Below, piece by piece: positions 1 through 5,766 of a DNA stretch of 6,632 nt. Under the pieces are notes generated by a model. That model had not been told where the DNA came from. It saw nothing but the letters and a program-made list of their open reading frames with translations, and searched no databases. Each line of letters starts with the position of its first letter. Within the stretch, counting starts at the first letter, position 1. This DNA comes from an uncultured Eubacteriales bacterium. GTDB lineage: Bacteria; Bacillota; Clostridia; Christensenellales; Aristaeellaceae. The translations under genes and the position numbers were made by a program. The stretch covers positions 1 through 6,632 of the forward strand of contig USFL01000085.1 in the NCBI GenBank assembly GCA_900553905.1, given 5' to 3'.

Positions 1-568
1 CAAAGTTCAGCACGCCCGCCCCCGCCTCATAGGCCCATACGTTGAGCCGGTATACCACCGCCACACCCATGCGGCTTTGCAAAAACAGCCAGGGCGTCGC
101 GGCGGTCAGCGCGCCCTCCTCAACGGCCTTGCCCACGCCCAGATCGGTGAACTGCTCGCCAAGGCGCAAAAGCGCAATGGACAGGCCCAGCGGGATGCAC
201 ATCATATCCAGCACGGCGGCAGGGCGCGCCTTCAGCAGCCGCGCGCTGATCGCCGCCGCCAGCGCAAGCCCCGCCAGCAGCCCCGGCATGGACAGCCCGC
301 CGTCGAAGAAGCGCAGCATCAGCCAGGGGTTTTCGTAGGTTTCCCAAAAATCGGACAGATGGAACGCGCAGTACAGCGCGCGCGCACACACGATGCCCAG
401 CGGAATGCCCAGCAGGCCGAACACTGCCGTGAGCCCTGCGGGCATGCGGCGCCTGCGGGCGAGAATCGCCATCCCGCCCAGCAGCACGAGCGCCGCGGCG
501 CTGGCGCACAACCCGTAGGCGTGCGCCGTCAGCCCCAACACGGAAAAGGTACTGTCCATCGGCCTCAT
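1..568 (-). CDS. Lgt-like (prolipoprotein diacylglyceryl transferase family) membrane protein, partial at left edge
   Basis: This multi-pass membrane protein has the Lgt fold; 189 codons are visible and the C-terminus lies off the left edge. Lgt normally transfers diacylglyceryl from phosphatidylglycerol to the lipobox cysteine of prolipoproteins, on the outer face of the cytoplasmic membrane. Matching landmarks are AYGL at residues 17-20 (HWYGL in E. coli Lgt), CARALY at 61-66 (GGRIGY), DGGLS at 89-93 (DGGMS) and RLGEQFTDLGVG at 135-146 (RLGNFINGELWG). Hydrophobic helices cover about 20-37, 46-66, 92-110 and 120-135. Two key positions differ: the His after DGG(M/L)S (His103 in E. coli) is Pro95, and Asn146 is Glu138. 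Arg143 and Gly154 are kept as Arg135 and Gly146. The equivalent of Arg239 is out of view. The ATG overlaps the upstream stop as ATGA. A second in-frame ATG at 559-557 lies 9 nt after a GGGGGA and may be the real start. Family membership is well supported; classical Lgt activity is doubtful. Confidence 0.75.
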   Translation of the reverse strand, partial: MRPMDSTFSVLGLTAHAYGLCASAAALVLLGGMAILARRRRMPAGLTAVFGLLGIPLGIVCARALYCAFHLSDFWETYENPWLMLRFFDGGLSMPGLLAGLALAAAISARLLKARPAAVLDMMCIPLGLSIALLRLGEQFTDLGVGKAVEEGALTAATPWLFLQSRMGVAVVYRLNVWAYEAGAGVLNF

Positions 569-1590
569 TCCCCCGCAGTGGCGCTGGCAAAGTAAATGAT
601 ATCGGTCACGGAGCGCTCGGCCTGGGGCTTGTCGTTGTAGACCTCGCCGTTGAAGGCCAGCGTGGCGCTGTTACCGCCGTCCAGGTTATAGGCCTGCTCG
701 GCCCCGAGCTGGCCCATGATATCGGCAAACTCCGCCAGCGTCACGCCCGCGGACTGGTCGGTGCGGCCGTTGACCGCCACCAGCGCGTAGGTTAGCGTGC
801 CCAGCTGCGCAATGCCCGCGCGCGGGTTCTTCTGATGGGGATCAAACTGATAGTTTTCAGGGATTTCCTGCACCTCGCCGTCCACCACCAGCGCGGGGCC
901 GAAGAAGAAGCCGTTGACGATCTCGTGCTCGGACAGGAAGGACGCCACGCCGTTTTCCTGCACGTCATGCCCGTGGAGGTAAATGTGAAAATCACCCAGC
1001 TCGTCGATGAGCAGAAGGTCCATGTTCTGGCTGGTCTTTTCGCGGTACGTCTCACCCATGCGCACGATGTAGCCGGCCTTGGTCTTGGTGAAATAATCGC
1101 CGTTGATGGCTACGATGCCGTTGTAGTTCTGGCAGATGGTGCTGGTGTGGTTGGTGCTGGAGGAACCGATCTTCTGCCCCGCAACCGCCGTGCGCAGCTG
1201 AGAAGGCGTTGCGATCTTGACATAGGCGATGAACACGTCGCTGTCATACATGCGCTTTTGTTCCAGCTCCACGATGATGGTATCGTCACGATAGCCATTT
1301 TCGGTGTAGTTGGCCGCGATCGGCGTGTTGCCGGGCGCAAAGAGGTCGATGGGCAGCGCTTCCACCGTGGCGGCGGGCAAAATGTCGCTGAATACGGCGC
1401 TGGCCAGCACGGCGTCCGGCTTGGGCAAAGAAGCTTCGTCCCAGCTCTCCTCCGCTTCATAGGCTGCGTCCAGGTAGCGCTGCTGCGCCTCCTCTGTGAC
1501 CGCGCCGGAGGGGATCAAAAACGTCAGGGATACCGCCATCAGCACCGCGAACACGCCCGCGGCAGAAACAAAAGCCTTGCGCATCATCAT
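565..1590 (-). CDS. Phosphodiester glycosidase (NAGPA-domain) family protein, secreted or membrane-anchored
   Basis: The 341-residue protein has an N-terminal hydrophobic stretch at about residues 8-27 after a short basic start, which reads as a signal peptide or single anchor, so the domain should act outside the membrane. A linker is followed by the NAGPA domain. Visible motifs are AINGDYF at 161-167, NPRAGIAQ at 255-262, VNGRTDQSAGVTLAEFA at 273-289, NLDGGNSATL at 302-311 and RSVTDIIYF at 326-334. In mammals this domain removes GlcNAc from a GlcNAc-1-phosphodiester on lysosomal enzymes. Bacterial members are thought to act on sugar-phosphate linkages of surface polymers; the substrate here is unknown. 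Three consecutive ATGs (1590, 1587, 1584) follow a GGAAGGA ribosome binding site at 1600-1594. The first is only 3 nt away, so the second or third (6 or 9 nt) is probably used, shortening the protein by one or two Met. The stop overlaps the start of the Lgt-like gene by 4 nt, so the two are probably co-translated. Confidence 0.85.
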   Translation of the reverse strand: MMMRKAFVSAAGVFAVLMAVSLTFLIPSGAVTEEAQQRYLDAAYEAEESWDEASLPKPDAVLASAVFSDILPAATVEALPIDLFAPGNTPIAANYTENGYRDDTIIVELEQKRMYDSDVFIAYVKIATPSQLRTAVAGQKIGSSSTNHTSTICQNYNGIVAINGDYFTKTKAGYIVRMGETYREKTSQNMDLLLIDELGDFHIYLHGHDVQENGVASFLSEHEIVNGFFFGPALVVDGEVQEIPENYQFDPHQKNPRAGIAQLGTLTYALVAVNGRTDQSAGVTLAEFADIMGQLGAEQAYNLDGGNSATLAFNGEVYNDKPQAERSVTDIIYFASATAGE

Positions 1591-1669
1591 CGTTCCTTCC
1601 TAACATTTTATATCAGATTTATCAAATACGCTTGCCGCGCGGCGCGCGATGCACGCAGAACGACACTTT

Positions 1670-1698
1670 ATTATACAACAGCCAGACCCCGCGCACAA
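1670..1698 (-). promoter_or_regulatory. Sigma-A-type promoter for the leftward phosphodiester glycosidase / Lgt-like unit
   Basis: Read on the minus strand, a perfect TATAAT -10 box lies at 1675-1670. It is preceded by exactly 17 nt and a weak -35 TTGTGC (three matches to TTGACA) at 1698-1693. The expected start is near 1663, giving a leader of about 73 nt that holds the 10-bp palindrome GCCGCGCGGC (1634-1643) and the GGAAGGA ribosome binding site. The -10 box and spacing are strong evidence; the poor -35 suggests a weak or activator-dependent promoter. Confidence 0.6.
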
Positions 1699-1720
1699 GC
1701 CGCGATTTGCGGCCCTGCGC

Positions 1721-1738
1721 CGCTAAGAGCACGCTAAG
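1721..1738. repeat. Direct repeat CGCTAAG x2 with 11-bp period, possible regulator site
   Basis: The 7-bp word CGCTAAG occurs at 1721-1727 and again at 1732-1738, separated by 4 bp. The 11-bp period puts both copies on the same face of the helix, the layout used by OmpR/PhoB-type response regulators. It lies between the two divergent promoters, 23 bp upstream of the leftward -35 and 60 bp upstream of the rightward -35. A short inverted repeat, GCCGC-GATTT-GCGGC (1699-1713), sits directly against the leftward -35. Both could be chance matches in GC-rich DNA. Confidence 0.25.
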
Positions 1739-1797
1739 GTTGCGGGTCGGCGCGCGGGGTTCCGCATGGAAAAATAGCCGGGAACGTTCATTTTGAT

Positions 1798-1826
1798 TTG
1801 CGTTTCCATCCTCTATGAAGTATAAT
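1798..1826 (+). promoter_or_regulatory. Sigma-A-type promoter for the riboflavin kinase / ECF operon
   Basis: A perfect TATAAT lies at 1821-1826, 17 nt after a weak -35 TTGCGT at 1798-1803 (TTG matches only). The expected start is near 1833, giving a leader of about 38 nt before the ATG at 1871. The 8-bp palindrome GAACGTTC (1782-1789) lies 8 bp upstream of the -35 and could be an operator. No other convincing promoter is seen before the ECF or truA genes, so this one probably serves the whole rightward unit. Confidence 0.6.
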
Positions 1827-1870
1827 ACTTGCGCTTTCCATTTCTTCTTTTTCAGGAAAGGAGCGACGCC

Positions 1871-2341
1871 ATGCCCATTCCCTCTGCCCTGCCCCGCGGC
1901 ACGGCCCTGTTTACCTTTCACGGACGCGTGGTGCGCGGCAAGCGGCTGGGCAGCCGGCTGGGCTTTCCCACGGCCAACATCGCCTATGACCCCCAAAGCC
2001 GCGCCTGGCCGCGCGAGGGCGTATATGTGGGCGTTGCGCGGCTGGACGGCGAAAGCCGCGGCTATGTGTGCATCATCAACCAGGGCCGACACCCCACGGT
2101 GCCCGAAGGCATGGCCACGGTGGAGGCCCATCTGCTGGGCCACGAGCACCGTGATCTCTACGGCATGGGTCTGACGCTGGCCTACTGCCTCTATCTGCGG
2201 CCGGAACAGACGTTTCCCTCGCTGGAAGCGCTCCGGGACCAGCTGAACAGCGACCGTCTGAGCGCGGTGCGCTGGGCCGGGGAACACGCCCCCGAGCTGC
2301 TTTCCGGGCTGGACGACAGCCTGTTTCCCCACCAAGCGTAA
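1871..2341 (+). CDS. Stand-alone riboflavin kinase (flavokinase) domain protein
   Basis: The 156-residue protein matches the riboflavin kinase half of bacterial RibF, which makes FMN from riboflavin and ATP in the cytoplasm. Motifs in order are FHGRVVRGKRLGSRLGFPTANI at about residues 16-37, where PTAN (33-36) contacts ATP and magnesium; GVYVGVA at 50-56; INQGRHPTV at 69-77 (family: NiGxRPT); VEAHLL at 84-89 with the expected catalytic Glu85; DLYG at 95-98; and FPSLEALRDQLNSD at 115-128. The N-terminal FMN adenylyltransferase domain found in usual bifunctional RibF (about 310 residues) is absent, and nothing like its GxFDGxHxGH motif precedes the gene. The start at 1871 is chosen because AGGAAAGGAG ends 7 nt upstream; the in-frame ATG at 1829 lies at or before the predicted transcription start. 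The next gene begins 12 nt downstream, so it leads the ECF operon. It may trap imported riboflavin. I left the symbol empty because ribF normally names the two-domain enzyme. Confidence 0.82.
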   Translation: MPIPSALPRGTALFTFHGRVVRGKRLGSRLGFPTANIAYDPQSRAWPREGVYVGVARLDGESRGYVCIINQGRHPTVPEGMATVEAHLLGHEHRDLYGMGLTLAYCLYLRPEQTFPSLEALRDQLNSDRLSAVRWAGEHAPELLSGLDDSLFPHQA

Positions 2342-2353
2342 AGGAGCCGGAAC

Positions 2354-3211
2354 ATGCCGAACGAAAGCTATCCCTACCCCATGCAGACCGAGGACGTCTG
2401 CTACCAATATGACGAGGATGACGCGGCCGCCGTGGACCACGTGAGCCTGAACGTGGAAAAGGGCTCGTTTGTGGCGGTGCTGGGGCACAACGGCAGCGGC
2501 AAGAGCACGCTGGCCAAGCTGATGAACGCGCTCTACCTGCCCACGGAGGGGCGCGTGCTGGTCTGCGGGCTGGACACCGCGCAGGACGAGGAGGTTTGGC
2601 ACGTCAGGCGGCATGCGGGCATGGTGTTTCAGAACCCGGACAACCAGATCGTGGCCAACGTGGTGCGCGAGGACGTGGCCTTCGGCCTGGAAAACCTTGG
2701 CGTGCCGCACGAGGACATGATTCCCCGCATCGACGCGGCGCTGGCCGCCGTGCGCATGACCGAGCGCGCCTCCTTTGCGCCGCATATGCTCAGCGGCGGG
2801 CAGAAGCAGCGCGTGGCCGTGGCCGGCGTGCTGGCCATGCAGCCGGAGGTCATGATCCTGGACGAGGCCACCGCCATGCTGGACCCGTCCGGCCGCGCCG
2901 ACGTGCTGGCGACCGTGCGCAAGCTCAACCGCGAGCAGGGCATGACGGTGATCTGGATTACGCACTTCATGGAAGAAGCCGCCGTGGCCGACCGCGTGGT
3001 GGTGCTGGACAAGGGAAAGATCGCGTTGGACGGCACGCCTGCCGAGGTATTTTCGCAGGTTCAGAAAGTCAAGGCCCTGGGCCTGGACGTGCCCCCCATG
3101 GCCGAGCTGGCCATGCGCCTCAACGCGGGCGGTCTTCGCTTGCCCGACGGCATTCTCACCGTGGCCGATATGGTAAAGGAGCTGAAAAAAGCGCTATGCC
3201 CATCCAAGTAG
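2354..3211 (+). CDS. ecfA1: Energy-coupling factor transporter ATPase EcfA1
   Basis: The 285-residue ABC ATPase is one of two that power an ECF vitamin or metal transporter by ATP hydrolysis on the cytoplasmic side of EcfT. Motifs: Walker A GHNGSGKST at 44-52, Q-loop VFQNPDNQIV at 91-100 (Gln93), signature LSGGQKQR at 146-153, Walker B VMILDE at 166-171 with Glu171, D-loop MLDP at 175-178 and switch His204. The NPDNQ Q-loop and DEATAMLDP (DEA, not DEP) separate EcfA1 from EcfA2. The region after about 235 is the C-terminal part that helps dimerise ECF ATPases. The ribosome binding site AAGGAG (2341-2346) overlaps the last base of the riboflavin kinase stop and lies 7 nt before the ATG. The 3' end overlaps ecfA2 by 16 nt. 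Length and motifs are normal, and function is secure apart from the substrate, which depends on S components encoded elsewhere. Confidence 0.95.
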   Translation: MPNESYPYPMQTEDVCYQYDEDDAAAVDHVSLNVEKGSFVAVLGHNGSGKSTLAKLMNALYLPTEGRVLVCGLDTAQDEEVWHVRRHAGMVFQNPDNQIVANVVREDVAFGLENLGVPHEDMIPRIDAALAAVRMTERASFAPHMLSGGQKQRVAVAGVLAMQPEVMILDEATAMLDPSGRADVLATVRKLNREQGMTVIWITHFMEEAAVADRVVVLDKGKIALDGTPAEVFSQVQKVKALGLDVPPMAELAMRLNAGGLRLPDGILTVADMVKELKKALCPSK

Positions 3212-4059
3212 AGCATCTCACGCATACCTACATGCCCGGCAGCCCCTTTTCCGCCGTGGCGCTCAACGATGTGAGCCTGACCATCGAGGACGGCGAGCTC
3301 ATCGGCCTGCTGGGCCATACGGGCAGCGGCAAGACCACGCTGGTGCAGCATTTGAACGGCCTGATCAAGCCCACCTCCGGCCGCGTGGTAGTGGACGGGC
3401 TGGACCTGACCCAGAAGGGCGTGAGCCTGCTGGAGGTGCGCAAAAAGGTGGGGCTGGTGTTCCAGTACCCGGAATACCAGCTGTTTGAGGAAACCGTGGC
3501 TAAGGACATCGCCTTCGGTCCCCGCAACATGGGGCTGGATGCGGAGGAGATCGACCGGCGCGTGCGCGGGGCGATGCAGCAGGTGGGCCTGAACTATGAC
3601 GAGGTGGCCGAGCGCTCGCCCTTTGAGCTCAGCGGCGGACAGATGCGCCGCGTGGCCATCGCGGGCGTGCTGGCCATGCGTCCGCGCGTGTTGATTCTGG
3701 ACGAGCCCACCGCTGGGCTGGACCCCGCGGGGCGAAACAGCATCCTCCAGATGATCCGCGACCTGCACGCCGCAGGCGGACTGACGGTGATCATGGTCAG
3801 CCACAGCATGGACGATATCTCCACCTTGGCCACGCGCCTGGTGGTGATGAGCCGGGGCGAGCTGGTGATGACCGGCACGCCGCGCGAGGTATTCACCCAG
3901 CAGGAAAAGCTGCGCTCCATCGGTCTGGGCGTGCCCCAGGCGGCGGAGCTCACCCACGCGCTGATCGCCGAGGGCTTCGCCCTGCCGGAGGATCTTTACA
4001 CGCTCGACGAGGTGTGCCGCGCCATTCTGGCGCTGAAAAAGGAGGGCCGCGCATGCTGA
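3196..4059 (+). CDS. ecfA2: Energy-coupling factor transporter ATPase EcfA2
   Basis: The 287-residue second ATPase pairs with EcfA1 in a heterodimer. Motifs: Walker A GHTGSGKTT at 40-48, Q-loop VFQYPEYQLFEETV at 88-101 (Gln90), signature LSGGQMRR at 145-152, Walker B VLILDE at 165-170 with Glu170, D-loop GLDP at 174-177 and switch His203. YPEYQLFEET and SGGQMRRVAIAGVLAM are typical of EcfA2. The ATG at 3196 lies inside the end of ecfA1 (16-nt overlap) and puts the usual short N-terminus (MPIQVEHLTHTY) in place. The nearest good ribosome binding site, AAAGGAG at 3175-3181, is 14 nt away, longer than optimal, so translation probably depends on coupling to ecfA1. It overlaps ecfT by 7 nt at the 3' end. 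Confidence 0.95.
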   Translation: MPIQVEHLTHTYMPGSPFSAVALNDVSLTIEDGELIGLLGHTGSGKTTLVQHLNGLIKPTSGRVVVDGLDLTQKGVSLLEVRKKVGLVFQYPEYQLFEETVAKDIAFGPRNMGLDAEEIDRRVRGAMQQVGLNYDEVAERSPFELSGGQMRRVAIAGVLAMRPRVLILDEPTAGLDPAGRNSILQMIRDLHAAGGLTVIMVSHSMDDISTLATRLVVMSRGELVMTGTPREVFTQQEKLRSIGLGVPQAAELTHALIAEGFALPEDLYTLDEVCRAILALKKEGRAC

Positions 4060-4859
4060 GGGACATCACTCTGGGTCAGTATATTCCCGGCGACACGGTC
4101 ATTCACCGCCTGGACCCGCGGTGCAAGATCATCCTGACCATCCTCTACATCGCCGTCATCTTCTGCGTCACGAGCCCCGTATGGTACGTGATTCCGCTGG
4201 CCTATCTGCTGTTGGCCTCGCGCCTGTCGGGCCTGTCGGCCAAACGGCTGCTCAAGTCGGTGAAGCCGCTTCGGTTTCTGCTGATTCTGACCTTCTTGCT
4301 CAACCTGTTCTTCTCCGCCGGCACCACGGTGTGGGTAGACTGGGGCTTTCTGCGCATCACGCAGGAGGGCTTCCTGACCGCCGTGCATTTCAGCATGCGC
4401 CTGGTGTTCCTGGTGGCGGGCACCTCGCTGCTCACCCTTACCACCTCGCCCGTGGCTTTGAGCGACGGGCTGGAAAAGCTGCTCAGCCCCCTCAAGGTCA
4501 TCCGCTTTCCTGCGCACGAGCTGGCCATGATGATGACCATCGCGCTTCGTTTCATTCCCACGCTGATCGAGGAAGCGGACAAGATCATGAAAGCCCAGAT
4601 GGCCCGCGGCGCGGACTTTGAAAGCGGCAACCTGCTCAAGCGCGCCAAAGCCATGATCCCCCTGCTGGTACCGCTGTTCGTCAGCGCCTTCCGCCGCGCG
4701 GGCGATCTGGCCATGGCCATGGAGGCGCGCTGCTACCACGGCGGCGAGGGCCGCACCCGCCTGCGCGTGCTTCGCTATACGCAAAGCGACCTGTGGGCCC
4801 TGCTGGCCACCGTGGGGACGCTGCTGGTGACCATCTTCGCCGGGATGTGGCTGAAATGA
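4053..4859 (+). CDS. ecfT: Energy-coupling factor transporter transmembrane protein EcfT
   Basis: This 268-residue membrane protein couples the EcfA1/EcfA2 ATPases to interchangeable S components. Hydrophobic segments lie at about 25-40, 43-57, 73-90, 107-128 and 245-264. The long cytoplasmic coupling region carries the two X-Arg-X motifs that dock into the ATPases: ARG at 184-186 (AQMARGADFESGN) and ARC at 225-227 (MEARCYHGGEGRTR). The second has Cys where Gly is often found, a variant I regard as common in this group. The N-terminal LGQYIPGDTVIHRLDPRCK is typical of the family. The ATG at 4053 is chosen because AAGGAGG (4039-4045) lies 7 nt upstream; an in-frame ATG at 4014 would add 13 residues inside ecfA2 and is unlikely. 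It overlaps ecfA2 by 7 nt and truA by 4 nt. No S-component gene is in view, which fits a group II (shared-module) ECF system. Confidence 0.95.
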   Translation: MLRDITLGQYIPGDTVIHRLDPRCKIILTILYIAVIFCVTSPVWYVIPLAYLLLASRLSGLSAKRLLKSVKPLRFLLILTFLLNLFFSAGTTVWVDWGFLRITQEGFLTAVHFSMRLVFLVAGTSLLTLTTSPVALSDGLEKLLSPLKVIRFPAHELAMMMTIALRFIPTLIEEADKIMKAQMARGADFESGNLLKRAKAMIPLLVPLFVSAFRRAGDLAMAMEARCYHGGEGRTRLRVLRYTQSDLWALLATVGTLLVTIFAGMWLK

Positions 4860-5671
4860 GCGATCTGCTCCCCATCGTCAAGGAGCGCCCGCCGGAGGGA
4901 ACCCACCGCGTGCTGCTCACCGTCAGCTATGACGGGACGGCCTATGCGGGCTGGCAGTGGCAGGACAATGCCCTGAGCGTGCAGCAGGTGCTGGAGGAGG
5001 CGCTGGCCCGCCTGACCGGCGAAAAGACGCGCGTGACAGGCGCCAGCCGTACCGACGCAGGGGTGCATGCCCTGGGCCAGCGCGCCCATTTCGACACCGC
5101 GAGCCGCATTCCGCCGGACAAGTATCCCTTTGCGCTCAACACGCTGCTTCCGCCCGATATCCGCGTGCTGGAGGGCTTCGCAGTCCCGTCCGACTTCCAC
5201 GCGCGATTTGACGCGCGCGGCAAGCGCTACACCTACCGCATCCACAACGCGCCACACGCCAGCGCGCTCATGCGCAGCCTCACCGCGCACGTGCCGCGCC
5301 CGCTGGATCTGGACCGCATGCGGGAAAGCCTGCCCGCCCTGCTGGGCACGCATGACTTTGCGGCCTTTCAGGCGGCCGGCGGCACAGCCAGGACCACCGT
5401 GCGCACGCTGACGGAAGCCAGCCTGCGGCAAGAGGGCCCGCTCGTCATCCTCACCGTGCGGGGCAATGCCTTTTTATACAACATGGTGCGCATCATCGCC
5501 GGCACGCTGGTGGACATCGGCACGGGGAGACTTTCGCCGGACGCCTTTGCGCGCGCGCTGAATGGCGGCGATCGGCTGGTTCTGGGCGCGACCGCGCCCG
5601 CCTGTGGGCTGGAGCTAACCCGCGTGGCATACGATAATGACCCTGCGCAAGCAGGAATTTTGTCCCATTGA
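4856..5671 (+). CDS. truA: tRNA pseudouridine(38-40) synthase TruA
   Basis: The 271-residue enzyme converts uridines 38-40 of the tRNA anticodon stem-loop to pseudouridine. Motifs: VSYDGTAYAGWQWQ at 23-36, GASRTDAGVHALGQ at 62-75 with catalytic Asp67 (Asp60 in E. coli), FHARFDARGKRYTYRI at 114-129, GTHDFAAFQ at 164-172, FLYNMVRIIAGTL at 206-218 and TAPACGLEL at 246-254. The ATG at 4856 overlaps the ecfT stop as ATGA but has no good ribosome binding site. An in-frame GTG at 4910, preceded by GGAGGG (4894-4899) with 10-nt spacing, would remove 18 N-terminal residues and place the start just before the conserved strand, as in many TruA proteins. Start choice is therefore uncertain; function is not. 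Association with ecfA1-ecfA2-ecfT is common in Firmicutes. Confidence 0.94.
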   Translation: MSDLLPIVKERPPEGTHRVLLTVSYDGTAYAGWQWQDNALSVQQVLEEALARLTGEKTRVTGASRTDAGVHALGQRAHFDTASRIPPDKYPFALNTLLPPDIRVLEGFAVPSDFHARFDARGKRYTYRIHNAPHASALMRSLTAHVPRPLDLDRMRESLPALLGTHDFAAFQAAGGTARTTVRTLTEASLRQEGPLVILTVRGNAFLYNMVRIIAGTLVDIGTGRLSPDAFARALNGGDRLVLGATAPACGLELTRVAYDNDPAQAGILSH

Positions 5672-5724
5672 AACGAAATGAAAGAAGCAAGAGGCTCCTG
5701 CGCCTCCCGACGCAACAGCGCGTC
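5642..5724 (+). other. Cluster of short hairpins spanning the truA end and the truA-degV gap
   Basis: Three small inverted repeats follow each other. CCTGC-GCAA-GCAGG (5642-5655) has a GNRA-type tetraloop and is followed by AATTTTG, inside the last truA codons. GAGGC-TCCTGC-GCCTC occupies 5691-5706. GACGC-AACAGC-GCGTC occupies 5709-5724. Each stem is only 5 bp and none has a clear run of Ts, so none is a convincing intrinsic terminator. They may attenuate transcription, protect an mRNA end, or mean nothing. No promoter with both boxes is seen in 5672-5766, so degV probably depends on read-through. Confidence 0.3.
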
Positions 5725-5766
5725 CCTGACATCAGCCGCAAAATAGAGAAAGTGAGTGACCCTGCC

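Noticed and set aside
1607..1612. Second leftward -10 box (TATAAA on the minus strand)
   Set aside because: It has no -35 at proper spacing and lies so close to the ribosome binding site that almost no leader would remain; the TATAAT at 1675-1670 is far better.
1782..1789. SOS (LexA) box at GAACGTTC
   Set aside because: The Gram-positive LexA site needs four bases between GAAC and GTTC; here there are none, and the adjacent genes are not SOS genes.
1829..1870. ATG at 1829 as start of the riboflavin kinase
   Set aside because: It lies within a few bases of the -10 box, at or before the predicted transcription start, and lacks a ribosome binding site; ATG 1871 has a strong one.
1591..1870. 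FMN riboswitch upstream of the riboflavin kinase
   Set aside because: The conserved RFN-element blocks are not present on either strand, and the predicted leader (about 38 nt) is far too short to hold one.
1622..2965. Long minus-strand open frame (447 codons) opposite the riboflavin kinase and ecfA1
   Set aside because: It is antisense to two clearly conserved genes, is rich in His, Ala, Gln and Arg in a low-complexity way, has no recognisable motif, and owes its length to the GC-rich third positions of the real genes.
2596..3195. In-frame upstream extension of ecfA2 back to 2596
   Set aside because: The added residues are the +1-frame shadow of ecfA1, Arg/Ala/Gly-rich without motifs; the family N-terminus starts at 3196.
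5668..5696. Promoter for degV using TTGAAA at 5668-5673
   Set aside because: The -35-like hexamer is good, but the bases 17 nt downstream (GAGGCT) do not resemble a -10 box.
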